From Oceanobacillus chungangensis (GTDB taxonomy: Bacteria; Bacillota; Bacilli; Bacillales; Amphibacillaceae), in contig NZ_PIOD01000020.1 of assembly GCF_003369565.1 (NCBI RefSeq), forward strand, positions 12,487 to 76,486: a stretch of DNA of 64,000 nt, given 5' to 3'. Positions 7,835 to 16,473 of this stretch are shown piece after piece. Position numbers and translations under genes: made by a program. Each line of letters begins with the position of its first letter. Position 1 is the first letter of the stretch. Under the pieces are notes generated by a model, which worked only from the letters and a program-made list of their open reading frames with translations, was not told the DNA's origin and made no database searches.

Positions 7835-8284
7835 ATGGATATATTCATGGAGCGAGCAGTAAAACTAGCGGTAGAAAATGTTCGTGATGGTGGCCAGCCT
7901 TTTGGTGCAGTACTTGTTAAAAATAACAATATAGTAGCTGAAGGTGTGAATGAACTGCACAAAACGTATGATATTAGTGGGCATGCAGAATTACTAGCTA
8001 TCCGACGTACACAAGAGCAGCTACAAACGAATGATTTATCTGGTTATACAATGTACGCAAGTGGAGAACCTTGTCCAATGTGTCTAACGGCAATGTACTT
8101 TGCTGGAATTGAAAAAGTATATTATTGTGCTTCAGTTGAGGATGCGGATGAAGCAGGATTAGGAAAATCTAAAATAATTTATAAAGAATTACAGGAATCA
8201 AGAGAAAAACGCTCTCTTTCAATGATACAAATGCCATTGAATGACGGGCAAGAAAATCCAATGAAGCTATGGAAGAAGCGATAA
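7835..8284 (+). CDS. nucleoside/guanine deaminase (CDA fold)
   Basis: A 149-residue zinc-dependent deaminase with HAE at 50-52 (zinc His and catalytic Glu) and PCPMC with Cys80 and Cys83 as zinc ligands. The C-terminal part (DADEAGLGKSKIIYKEL) resembles B. subtilis guanine deaminase GuaD, which has the same length and a domain-swapped C-terminus. It probably deaminates guanine to xanthine or a related base in purine salvage; tRNA adenosine deaminase is less likely because that enzyme has a different C-terminus. GGAGG precedes the ATG. Confidence 0.82.
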   Translation: MDIFMERAVKLAVENVRDGGQPFGAVLVKNNNIVAEGVNELHKTYDISGHAELLAIRRTQEQLQTNDLSGYTMYASGEPCPMCLTAMYFAGIEKVYYCASVEDADEAGLGKSKIIYKELQESREKRSLSMIQMPLNDGQENPMKLWKKR

Positions 8285-8584
8285 AAGAATTGAGAATATG
8301 TGGAATTAACGATGAGAGAGATAAGACAATTTACGCTTTATCGGATTTTGTAAAATAGTTCATTTACTTAATAAGATAATAAAAGAATATAGACCTAAAA
8401 TTGCGATTGCTTTGCTGAATAAAGGCACTCGCTCTTTTGGTTGGAAGATAGGAAAACTACCAATTGGAATTAATGCATTAAAGATTTTTTTAACGCTTAG
8501 AAATACTGGCGAAATGCTAAATCTGGAAAATTGCCGATATCTTACGTTAGCATAGACGCAGTCGAAACGTTATAGACGATGAAA
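8285..8584. other. intergenic with an orphan open frame lacking a start
   Basis: A plus-strand frame from about 8330 to the TAG at 8553-8555 is open for over 70 codons (for example KEYRPKIAIALLNKGTRSF) but has no ATG, GTG or ribosome binding site. I do not recognise it; it may be the 3' remnant of a lost gene. Confidence 0.35.
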
Positions 8585-9181
8585 TTACTTAAACCAGCCT
8601 ATCTCTTTAAATTTAATCAAATTCCTATCTATAAATTTCCTGCCCTTTGTGCGCTTGTCAGGTAGTAACGCTATATTGGAGCTGGCTGCAATTGCCTCAA
8701 CAATCTTATCTATTGACATGTTGTCTGTTAGGATATGTTCTTTGAACATATTATTTGATAATAGACCTAGACGATTATCAATTTGCAAATATGCCCATGA
8801 ATTTTTCCCTTCGAATCTTGTTCTTAGTCGTTTTTGTATCGTTGTTTTAGAAGCTGTTAATGTAAAATGCTTTATTTCTATGTCATCTTTCTTTAACCTG
8901 CCTATGATTTCATTAAAGTAGTCCTTATTTGTCAGCGTCATTGGCACAATAATGGTTCCGTTGTATTCTTCGGTGATTTGTTTTAACAACTTGTAATTAG
9001 CTTCACGCCACAATGGATAATCTTGGAAATCCACTTTTAAAATCTCTTTAGGAATATTCGCCATGAGAGCGTGTCCGAATCTTTCGGGATCGTATACGAT
9101 AGAATCAGGTAATCTCTACTGCAATTCATAGGCAGTCGTCGTTTTTCCAGCGCAAAACGTTCCATTAATCCAAATAATCAA
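8585..9181 (-). pseudogene. tmrB: tmrB-like ATPase gene interrupted by an in-frame amber codon
   Basis: The frame reads from a TTG start at 9181 (GAGGTGAT upstream) through LIIWINGTFCAGKTTTAYELQ, a P-loop G-x-x-x-x-G-K-T, then a TAG at 9116-9118, then continues in the same frame RLPDSIVYDPERFGHALM and on to residue 198. The whole matches B. subtilis TmrB, the tunicamycin-resistance ATP-binding protein, in length and motifs (IVPMT, YFNEIIGRL, HFTLTASK, RTRFEGKNSWA). Only one lesion is present, so inactivation is recent or the base is a sequencing error. Translation from the ATG at 9064 would give a protein without the P-loop. Confidence 0.85.
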
Positions 9182-9266
9182 GACATCACCTCTTACGTTT
9201 AGTGCGATATAGGTTTTCACATTCTGGGAATTCATAAGACAAAAATAGAGGAGTGCCAGGCATCCC

Positions 9267-10403
9267 CTATTTTCCAGCTAAATTCATGATAGTCATGTCA
9301 TCCATTGGTGGGTTATGCAATCCTGCTCGGACATCACGGTAATATCGCTGTAATGGATTTTTTTCAGATAAGCTTCGTGCCCCAACAATACGCATTGCTA
9401 AATCGACAATATGAATTGCCTTATTAACAACGGAGAGTTTTGCAGCGCCTAGCTCTGGTCCCATCGATTGCCTTATATTTGTATCACCTTCATCCCATTT
9501 CCTAGCAACAGAATAGAGAAAATGCTTCGATTCTAAGACTGCAAGTTCCATTTCGCCCATTTTTTGTTTCACATTTGGAAAATCGGAAATTGTTCCTGAG
9601 ATGCTATTGGGCGAGTAGCTTCGGGCAAATTGATTAGCATAATCCTGTGCGGCAAGGGCGATTCCAAGATAGCAAGCGGGAATATGAAGTAGCCATCCAG
9701 CTGCCTGTTTAATACCTGGAGTAATGCGCTCAACAAGGTCGTCTTCTGCGACATGCACGTTTTCTAACACTAAATCATGGCTTCCTGTACCTCGCATGGC
9801 TATAGAATCCCACGTTTCATCTACACTTACCCCTGAATACTCGCGTTTTATTAGAAAATTCCCTACCTCATCTGTTCCATCAATCGACGCACTTACAACA
9901 AAATAATCGAGGATTGGTGCGAGTGTTGTAAACGTCTTTCTGCCATTAATTATCCATCCTTGACCGTCTGCCTTTGCATAGGTTTCTGGCTTTCCACCAC
10001 GAGTAGGACTGCCTGTTGCGGGCTCTGATGCAGCATTATTTAGCAGGGCTCCATCCACGACAACATCACGGGCGACTGTTGCAAATTTTTCTGTATTCCA
10101 TATATTGTTCTCACCTAGATGCTTCAAAATCCCCATATGCCAACCAATAGAGAGCGCTGTCGAACCATCCGCCTTGCCAATGATTTCTTGGAGCTGTAGC
10201 ATTTCCGTAAGCGTTATCCCTAACCCACCATGTTTTTCCGGAAGCGTTAATGCGGGGTACCCAATTGCTTTTAATTCTTGGAAATTTTCATAAGGGAAGG
10301 TTCCATTCGCATCATGCTGCTCTGCTCGCTCTGTAAAGGGCTTAACAGTTTCCCTTAATAAATCTGCTCTTTTCTCGCTAGTCTTAAGATCTGTTAATTT
10401 CAT
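9267..10403 (-). CDS. acyl-CoA dehydrogenase family flavoprotein (YdbM-like)
   Basis: A 378-residue protein with the three-domain acyl-CoA dehydrogenase layout: helical N-terminus (YPALTLPEKHGGLG), middle beta domain (NGRKTFTTLAPILDYFVV; DSIAMRGTGSHDLVLENVHV) and helical C-terminus (RIVGARSLSEKNPLQRYYRDVRAG). The NPLQRYYRDVRAGL ending and absence of a clear catalytic Glu place it near the DszC/SfnB/YdbM branch, linked to sulfur or flavin mono-oxygenase chemistry, rather than beta-oxidation. GGAGGG precedes the ATG. It is monocistronic. Confidence 0.8.
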   Translation of the reverse strand: MKLTDLKTSEKRADLLRETVKPFTERAEQHDANGTFPYENFQELKAIGYPALTLPEKHGGLGITLTEMLQLQEIIGKADGSTALSIGWHMGILKHLGENNIWNTEKFATVARDVVVDGALLNNAASEPATGSPTRGGKPETYAKADGQGWIINGRKTFTTLAPILDYFVVSASIDGTDEVGNFLIKREYSGVSVDETWDSIAMRGTGSHDLVLENVHVAEDDLVERITPGIKQAAGWLLHIPACYLGIALAAQDYANQFARSYSPNSISGTISDFPNVKQKMGEMELAVLESKHFLYSVARKWDEGDTNIRQSMGPELGAAKLSVVNKAIHIVDLAMRIVGARSLSEKNPLQRYYRDVRAGLHNPPMDDMTIMNLAGK

Positions 10404-10760
10404 TAGAATCCCTCCATTAAGTAAATAGGTATCTCTAATTCTTCAATTCTTCAATTCTTATATTCTTAGTTGGAATTATAAGCATATTATTTCATTGATG
10501 GAGAGAAAATTCAATTAATAGGTATAGAGGAATTTTTCATTATTATTGATTGATTGCAATAAAAATCTTATAGAGAAAACTATCTCTATAAGATTTTTTA
10601 GATTATATCAGTTCTTGCGTGCGGGTTGTACTAGTAGAATAACGATAATAATCAATTGCTAATGGAACATAGGCATTTAATGTTTTTGTTCTAGGCTAAT
10701 CCTAGTTTCTTAGCTTGCTAAGTTGTTATCCAGAACTTGTAATAGAATCAGGTATTACTT
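10404..10760. other. intergenic with terminator and a short coding-like remnant
   Basis: It contains the hairpin at 10561-10599. On the minus strand a tail reading KTLNAYVPLAIDYYRY up to a stop at 10603-10605 looks like the C-terminus of a lost gene, but I cannot name it. The promoter of the acyl-CoA dehydrogenase gene should lie at 10410-10550. Confidence 0.4.
10561..10599 (-). terminator. Rho-independent terminator (bidirectional)
   Basis: A 15-nt arm at 10562-10576 is exactly complementary to 10583-10597, with a 6-nt loop and T-rich flanks on both strands. Confidence 0.85.
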
Positions 10761-11777
10761 TTACTTTAGGTTTTTAATTCCTGTTTCTAGCATTTCCATT
10801 TGCAGCAATGTCTGTTCGTCTGTAATAGTCTTTTCTTTTCCGTTTATGATGGCTTCATATAACTCATCATATACTCTTCCATAATCGCCATTTACGGATT
10901 TCACTTTTTCTTCGTGCAAGGTACCTTCTTCATCAATATATGTCAGTACACCATAGTGTTCTATTGTATCCACGCCAAAATCTTTATTATCAGGCATATA
11001 AAATAGCTTTAAATGTTCTTCCTGACGATCTTTTGTTTTTTTCACAAAGCATCCTTTTTTGCCATAAATGACAAAGCTAGGTCTCTCTTTAATTCTAAAA
11101 TAACTGGATTTAACAGATACCTTTAAATCGCCATAATATAAATCTAAATCAAAATAATCATTCATTCTCTGATGTCCTAGTAATTGCCTTACGTCATAGT
11201 GTACATTATCCGGTTTGCCGAAATAACTGATAACCTGATCTAGTGTATGAGTAGCATGTGCATACAAAAATGACTCAACAGGATTAAAAGTATGAGAAGA
11301 CTCCGGTACTTCGGGGCGATAATAGTCAAAATGCATTTCCACTTCAAGCAAGTCGCCTAGTTTACCTTCTTCAATGACCTTTTGAACTGTTAAAAAGTCA
11401 CTATCAAAACGTCTATTTTGATACGGCTGAATAATTAATCCTTTTTCCTTTGCTATTGCAAATACTTCTTTTGCCTGCTCTGAGGTTTCCATAAAAGGCT
11501 TTTCAACCAAACAGTGCTTATTATGGTCTAATACTAATTTTGTGTATTCATAGTGACTGTCCATTCTTGTACAAACCACTATGATCTGAATTTCCTTGTC
11601 ATTTAATAGTTCATCTAAATCAGAAGTATAGTTTACTCCTGCAATTCTATCCCAACTTTCTCGTTCTGGGTTTCTTTGATAAATTGTTTTTACCTTAATA
11701 TTCTTTCTTTGTAGAACAAATGGTAGATGATATCTATTCGTACTCTTTCCATTTCCAATAAAACCAATCTTTAACAT
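10761..11777 (-). CDS. Gfo/Idh/MocA-family NAD(P)-dependent oxidoreductase
   Basis: A 338-residue protein with an N-terminal Rossmann fold (KIGFIGNGKSTNRYHLPF, 3-20), the diagnostic EKP at 92-94 and the conserved active-site His region AHATHTLDQVISYFG in the C-terminal domain. It resembles the YvaA/scyllo-inositol dehydrogenase branch, so oxidation of a sugar or inositol is likely, but the substrate is not visible. The gene lies downstream of the mannose-type PTS on the same strand, separated by a terminator. Confidence 0.85.
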   Translation of the reverse strand: MLKIGFIGNGKSTNRYHLPFVLQRKNIKVKTIYQRNPERESWDRIAGVNYTSDLDELLNDKEIQIIVVCTRMDSHYEYTKLVLDHNKHCLVEKPFMETSEQAKEVFAIAKEKGLIIQPYQNRRFDSDFLTVQKVIEEGKLGDLLEVEMHFDYYRPEVPESSHTFNPVESFLYAHATHTLDQVISYFGKPDNVHYDVRQLLGHQRMNDYFDLDLYYGDLKVSVKSSYFRIKERPSFVIYGKKGCFVKKTKDRQEEHLKLFYMPDNKDFGVDTIEHYGVLTYIDEEGTLHEEKVKSVNGDYGRVYDELYEAIINGKEKTITDEQTLLQMEMLETGIKNLK

Positions 11778-11869
11778 AGCAGTCCCCTTAAAATATATTT
11801 ATTAATAATATTTTTCTTTATACTTAACAAACCATATTTTACCACCTGTATGAAGATTATACAGTCTAA

Positions 11870-11906
11870 AAGACAGCGGCCAACCTAAAAAGGCGGCCGC
11901 GTTATT
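11870..11906 (-). terminator. terminator of the manXYZ operon
   Basis: GCGGCC (11876-11881) pairs with GGCCGC (11895-11900); on the minus strand the hairpin is followed by TGTCTTTT. It lies about 65 bp after the manZ stop. Confidence 0.7.
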
Positions 11907-11965
11907 TTTACAATAAACGTAAGGGTAGAAATTTCCTCTGGATAGTTATTTAGAGTCTCACTTTA

Positions 11966-12877
11966 TTACATTATGTTCAATAAGTGGAAAACAACACCGA
12001 CCACAAACAATCCAAGGATGATTACGATTGGTGAAACTTTCTTCTTGAGCAACCACATGGACAGAAGTGTTAATAGCAATGGAGCTAAGCCTGGGATTAA
12101 CATATCCAAGTTGTCTTGTAAAGTGGTTACTTCGACATTACTCAACGAGAGACCAGCAGCAAACTGTTCTAGCGCCATTCTAATTCCTTCTGATCCTGCA
12201 GGTAAATTTGCCCAATCAATAAAAGCGCCTTCGCTCAGCTTAACTGAGGATACAATTGGCGTGAACGTTATCGATACCCAACGGTTAACTAATGAACCGA
12301 GGATGAACATACCAAGGATGGATGCACCCTTCGTAATATCTTGAAGTAGGCCACCTGATAAGTCTTCAGTTATTTTAGAACCAGCTTTGTAACCTGATTC
12401 TTGTGTATACCACATGAATGACATCCGGATTAAGTTCCAAAATACAAAGTAAATAATTGGACCAAGGATGTTACCAGTCATAGCAAGTGAAGCTGCTAAT
12501 GCACCAAGAATCGGTTTAACTGTGAACCAGAAAACTGGATCCCCGATACCTGCTAAAGGTCCCATCATACCAACTTTAACCCCTTGAATTGCTACGTCAT
12601 CTACAGGAGCACCATTTGCACGTTCTTCTTCAAGTGCTAATGTTACTCCAAGAATAGGTGAGGCTACATATGGGTGAGTATTAAAGAACTCTAAGTGCCG
12701 TTCTAGTGCAGCTGCACGATCTTCTTTTGTTTTATATAATCTTTTGATTGCGGGAATCATTGAATATACCCAACCACCGTTTTGCATACGTTCATAGTTC
12801 CAAGAGCCCTGGAGGAAAGTTGAACGCCACCAAATAGCAATACGATCTTTTTTAGTCAATTTTAATTCTTCAGCCAT
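11966..12877 (-). CDS. manZ: PTS mannose/fructose/sorbose family IID component
   Basis: A 303-residue protein starting MAEELKLTKKDRIAIWWRS, the ManZ-type N-terminus, with the conserved FNTHPYVASPILG and GPLAGIGDPVFWFT blocks and a C-terminal membrane anchor. An in-frame start at 12910 exists, but AAGGAGGT precedes the ATG at 12877. With the IIC protein it forms the membrane channel that takes up and phosphorylates a hexose. It is the last gene of manX-manY-manZ. Confidence 0.92.
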   Translation of the reverse strand: MAEELKLTKKDRIAIWWRSTFLQGSWNYERMQNGGWVYSMIPAIKRLYKTKEDRAAALERHLEFFNTHPYVASPILGVTLALEEERANGAPVDDVAIQGVKVGMMGPLAGIGDPVFWFTVKPILGALAASLAMTGNILGPIIYFVFWNLIRMSFMWYTQESGYKAGSKITEDLSGGLLQDITKGASILGMFILGSLVNRWVSITFTPIVSSVKLSEGAFIDWANLPAGSEGIRMALEQFAAGLSLSNVEVTTLQDNLDMLIPGLAPLLLTLLSMWLLKKKVSPIVIILGLFVVGVVFHLLNIM

Positions 12878-12896
12878 TTTTATCTGTACCTCCTTC

Positions 12897-13703
12897 TTAG
12901 TAACTATCAATAATATCGCCTAGAGGGTCACCAGTGTTGCCGCCCCCGCCAGTGCCAGAACCACCCATTTTAGAAAGTGAAATGTATATAAGTGCAAGAG
13001 AAAGTCCGATAGCACCAAGACCAATAAGTGTGATTTCAGAAATAGTCGCTAATACGAAACCGATTGCAAAGAATGGCCATACTTCTTTTGTAGCCATCAT
13101 GTTAATAACCATTGCATAACCAACGGCTACAACCATTCCCCCACCGATTGCTAAACCGTCTGTAAGCCAAACTGGCATAGATTCAAGTAAAGATCTAACT
13201 GGACCTGCACCAACAGCTAAAATTAATCCAGCCGGAATAGCGATACGTAATCCTTGCATGCAGATGGCGATAATTTGCCACATTTCAATTTGTCTGATGT
13301 TTCCATCTTTTGCTGCAGCGTCCATCAAATGTACGATACCTGTTGCAAGCGTACGAACGATGATTGTTAATAATAAACCTGCAACTGCAAGCGGAACAGC
13401 AATAGCGATTGAAGAAGCTACACCAGCTTCACCTTGTCCACCTAAAACTAATATAATTGCAGATGCTACTGATGCTAATGCGGCATCCGGTGCTACGGCA
13501 GCTCCGATATTTGCCCAACCTAAAGCAATCAATTGAAGGGTACCACCTAAAATAAGAGCAGGTACTAAGTTCCCTGTAACTAAGCCGATTAACGTACAGG
13601 CAATAATGGGTTGATGGAAATGGAATTCGTCCAAAATTCCTTCCACGCCAGCTAAAAATGCTATGATTAAGATTAATATTATTTGAATAATACTTAAATC
13701 CAT
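12897..13703 (-). CDS. manY: PTS mannose/fructose/sorbose family IIC component
   Basis: A 268-residue polytopic protein matching ManY: DLSIIQIILILIIAFLAGVEGILDEF at the N-terminus (split here by position 2-27), then GTLQLIALGWANIGAA and a Gly-rich end (GGSGTGGGGNTG). It has about eight membrane segments. GGAGGAT precedes the ATG. The stop of this gene and the ribosome binding site of manZ are adjacent. Mannose-type IIC/IID pairs are also receptors for several class IIa bacteriocins, which is noteworthy beside a bacteriocin locus but not evidence of a link. Confidence 0.92.
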   Translation of the reverse strand: MDLSIIQIILILIIAFLAGVEGILDEFHFHQPIIACTLIGLVTGNLVPALILGGTLQLIALGWANIGAAVAPDAALASVASAIILVLGGQGEAGVASSIAIAVPLAVAGLLLTIIVRTLATGIVHLMDAAAKDGNIRQIEMWQIIAICMQGLRIAIPAGLILAVGAGPVRSLLESMPVWLTDGLAIGGGMVVAVGYAMVINMMATKEVWPFFAIGFVLATISEITLIGLGAIGLSLALIYISLSKMGGSGTGGGGNTGDPLGDIIDSY

Positions 13704-13729
13704 GATTTATCCTCCTTTATCTCATGTAG

Positions 13730-14704
13730 TTAGGATCTTTTTTTTATCTCTGCTTGGGCCCGCTTGAGAATTTCGTCCATGTTGTCTTTTGAATCACCTG
13801 GAACTTTACGTACATCAAATTTCAAACCAAGTTTTTTCAACTCAATGAAAGTATTGATATCATCTTGGTTAAAGGCCAATGTCTTATTCGGTTGAACTTT
13901 ACCAGTAGAGTGTGCCATCGAACCAACATTGATTGTCTCCAACGGAACGCCACCCTCGACCGCTCTAAGCACATCTTGCGGGTTTTCAAATAGAAGCAAT
14001 GCGCGCTGACCACCGAAGTGTTGATCATCTTTTGCAAGTTCAATCATTTTATGAATAGGAACAACGTGTGCCTTTACTCCTGGTGGAGCAGCTTGTTGAA
14101 TCAATTTCTTACGAAGTTCATCTTTAGCAACTACATCTGATACAACGATGATCCGTGTAGGATTTGTAGTTTTTGTCCAAGAAGTTGCGACTTGTCCATG
14201 AAGTAAACGTGAGTCTATACGTGCCAACACATATTTAAATTTACCCGGTGCACCAGCATTTGACGGTTTAGCCGCAGCTGTAGCTGGTTCTGGTGTTTTT
14301 GGCTGTAATTCTTCAGGTAATAGGTTAATGCCTTCTTTGGCTGTGTTCAAAATATGTGCCGCAATTTCATGTGCTGTGTTCATCGACATGCGTGATGCGA
14401 ACGCTTCAATTAACATCGGCAAGTTCAAGCCAGCAACAATTGCCCATTTGTTTTTATGTTCTTCGTACAAGCCATTAGCTTGGTTGAAAGGGGTTCCTCC
14501 CCAAAGATCGACTAAGAATAATACTTCATCTTGATTGTCGAAAGAGGCGATTGCTTCTTTCATTTTTCCCTTAATATCATTAGGCCCTTCACTTGGCATA
14601 AGTATAACAGCCCTTACATTTTCTTGTTTTCCAAAGATCATCTCTCCAGATTGCAAGATACCATTGGCAAAATCACCGTGACTTGCAAGGATAATTCCTA
14701 CCAT
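13730..14704 (-). CDS. manX: PTS mannose/fructose/sorbose family IIAB component
   Basis: A 324-residue cytoplasmic phosphocarrier. The IIA domain (1-135) starts MVGIILASHGDF with phospho-acceptor His9; a Pro/Ala-rich linker (about 134-153) leads to the IIB domain with RIDSRLLHGQVATSW, phospho-acceptor His169. An upstream in-frame start (14758) exists, but AAAGGAGG lies right before the ATG at 14704. It phosphorylates the incoming sugar. A cre-like site upstream suggests CcpA control. Confidence 0.92.
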   Translation of the reverse strand: MVGIILASHGDFANGILQSGEMIFGKQENVRAVILMPSEGPNDIKGKMKEAIASFDNQDEVLFLVDLWGGTPFNQANGLYEEHKNKWAIVAGLNLPMLIEAFASRMSMNTAHEIAAHILNTAKEGINLLPEELQPKTPEPATAAAKPSNAGAPGKFKYVLARIDSRLLHGQVATSWTKTTNPTRIIVVSDVVAKDELRKKLIQQAAPPGVKAHVVPIHKMIELAKDDQHFGGQRALLLFENPQDVLRAVEGGVPLETINVGSMAHSTGKVQPNKTLAFNQDDINTFIELKKLGLKFDVRKVPGDSKDNMDEILKRAQAEIKKRS

Positions 14705-14898
14705 CTTTTTACCTCCTTTATAAAATTTGTTACAGTTTAATAATATATATAAGTTCAAAAGAACCTGTAACCGAAATTATTATGTAGCATTTGTTCTTTA
14801 TGATTAAAAAACTCAATAGATTGTACGTCAACACTTCAGAGCAATGAAACTAATAGTCCTCAAAATCTTAACTTACTACACTTAAAAGAGTGACGTAA

Positions 14899-14914
14899 CA
14901 ATAAGCGCTTTCAA
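14899..14914 (-). promoter_or_regulatory. cre-like CcpA operator upstream of manX
   Basis: On the minus strand TTGAAAGCGCTTATTG matches the catabolite-responsive element pattern (WTGNAANCGNWNNCA) except in the last two positions. It lies about 195 bp before the manX start, between manO and manX. Confidence 0.5.
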
Positions 14915-14964
14915 TTTTGAAGCGATTAACCTTAAATAGATAAAACTGTTTGTAAATATTACAA

Positions 14965-15336
14965 TTATTTTTTAAAAATGCTCTTCAAGCCGCGTTTGAT
15001 TACATCAAAGAAACTTAGTGATTGGACCATGTGATTAGGATCAATGTAATCACGAACTGCTCGCAACACTTTTTTTGGCTCTTTAGAAGAAAATGTAAAC
15101 ATTCCATTCTTTTTCGTTTGAATAGTATAACGAGGAACCCATTTCCCTTTGAACAAAATTGAAGCAATCACGTAATCAACTTCTTCCCAAGGAATTTGAA
15201 TAAACTTTTGAGAGTTGCGACTATTGTAAAATTCAAAACCCTTGTCTCCAATCATGATTTTGCCATACTCTGGAAGTCCCAGATGTGAGGTTGCGTCAAT
15301 TACTAAAGCAACTTTTGAATTGATTGATTGGACCAT
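14965..15336 (-). CDS. manO: DUF956 protein associated with mannose PTS (ManO)
   Basis: A 123-residue protein matching DUF956: SKVALVIDATSHLGL near the N-terminus, YGKIMIGDKGFEFYN, IPWEEVDYVIASI and the basic tail FFDVIKRGLKSIFKK. DUF956 (ManO) genes are almost always linked to mannose-family PTS operons and are thought to regulate them, but usually lie after manZ; here the gene comes first, 260 bp before manX. It is divergent from the DeoR regulator. Confidence 0.88.
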   Translation of the reverse strand: MVQSINSKVALVIDATSHLGLPEYGKIMIGDKGFEFYNSRNSQKFIQIPWEEVDYVIASILFKGKWVPRYTIQTKKNGMFTFSSKEPKKVLRAVRDYIDPNHMVQSLSFFDVIKRGLKSIFKK

Positions 15337-15383
15337 TCGACCTACTCCATTTCTTTTTAATTTAATTGATTACAACTAAATTA

Positions 15384-15473
15384 TACACAACAAAAACACA
15401 CAAGTAAACATTTTTCGGTATTTATGTTAGATTCTGTTGTTATTATTTCACATAAATGTTATTTTGTTGTGTA
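15384..15473. promoter_or_regulatory. paired inverted operator candidates between manO and the DeoR gene
   Basis: TACACAACAAAA (15384-15395) is the exact reverse complement of TTTTGTTGTGTA (15462-15473). Between them a second inverted pair occurs, TTTATGT (15421-15427) and ACATAAA (15450-15456). Spaced inverted 12-mers in the divergent region of a DeoR gene fit operators for that regulator, perhaps with looping. Confidence 0.6.
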
Positions 15474-15609
15474 AGGATGTTTTATGCTAAAAAATATTAA
15501 CTATTTTATACTTTGTTTACATTTATAATCGTTAGAACTTTTGACCCTGATATAAGTAAGTCTGGTATTTAAAAAAGATGTATTTAGCATTAATTTGGAG
15601 GTCTTAAGA

Positions 15610-16377
15610 TTGAAACAGACTAAAAGACAAAAATTAATATTAGAAATGATAAAAGTGAGTGGTGAAGTAAGTTCCAAAGAGCTAGCTGAAAAATTTGGTG
15701 TTTCAACGATGACGATTAGTCGAGATTTAAATGAATTAGCAAAGGGAGGTGAAATACATCTAATTTATGGAGGTGCGACATATAAGGAAGATAGTATTGT
15801 AGAAAAACCAATGTCTATAAAAGAATTAGTAAATATTAATGAGAAAAAAGTAATTGGAAAATATTGCAATAATATTATTACACCTGGTAGTTCAATTTTT
15901 ATAGAAACCGGAACAACCACCCTCGCAGCAGCAAAAGAAATATTTAACATAAAAAATTGTACATTCTATACAAACTCATTGTTAGTTATGAATTCACTCA
16001 CAAACTATGATGAAATAAATTTGCATTCAGTTCCAGGAAAATATCGAGATCTTTCTAAAGGATTTTTAGGTATTCAAGCTAGTGAATATATTCAATCTTT
16101 TAATTTTGATTATTGTTTAATAGGAGCTGAAGGAATTAGTGTTACGTCTGGAGTTACTCTACTAGATAATGATGATGCCTTTACAAAAAGAGCAGTTATG
16201 AAGCAATCAAAATGTAAAATTCTTGTAGCAGATAGTAGTAAATTTGGAGGGAATTTCAATTTCCTTTATAAAATTGGAGACGTAAGTGATTTTGATTATA
16301 TTGTTACTGATAACAAATTAGACAAAAAGACATATCAAGATATAAAAGAAATTACTGAAATTGTATCAGCTAATTAA
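15610..16377 (+). CDS. DeoR/GlpR-family sugar-operon regulator
   Basis: A 255-residue regulator: N-terminal winged helix (GEVSSKELAEKFGVSTMTISRDLNEL, about 18-43, ending in the DeoR signature GGATY) and a C-terminal DeoRC sensor domain (KKVIGKYC...IFIETGTTT; LIGAEGIS...CKILVADSSKFG) that binds a sugar phosphate. GGAGG at 15597-15601 points to the TTG at 15610 rather than the upstream in-frame TTG. It is divergent from manO-manXYZ, which it probably controls. Confidence 0.88.
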   Translation: MKQTKRQKLILEMIKVSGEVSSKELAEKFGVSTMTISRDLNELAKGGEIHLIYGGATYKEDSIVEKPMSIKELVNINEKKVIGKYCNNIITPGSSIFIETGTTTLAAAKEIFNIKNCTFYTNSLLVMNSLTNYDEINLHSVPGKYRDLSKGFLGIQASEYIQSFNFDYCLIGAEGISVTSGVTLLDNDDAFTKRAVMKQSKCKILVADSSKFGGNFNFLYKIGDVSDFDYIVTDNKLDKKTYQDIKEITEIVSAN

Positions 16378-16473
16378 TAAAAATCATAACTAACGGTGGT
16401 TAGACATGCGTGAGGGTTAACAGAAATATCTTTATATATTAATTTTAAATTCAGGTAGGAGGAATTATAAAAC

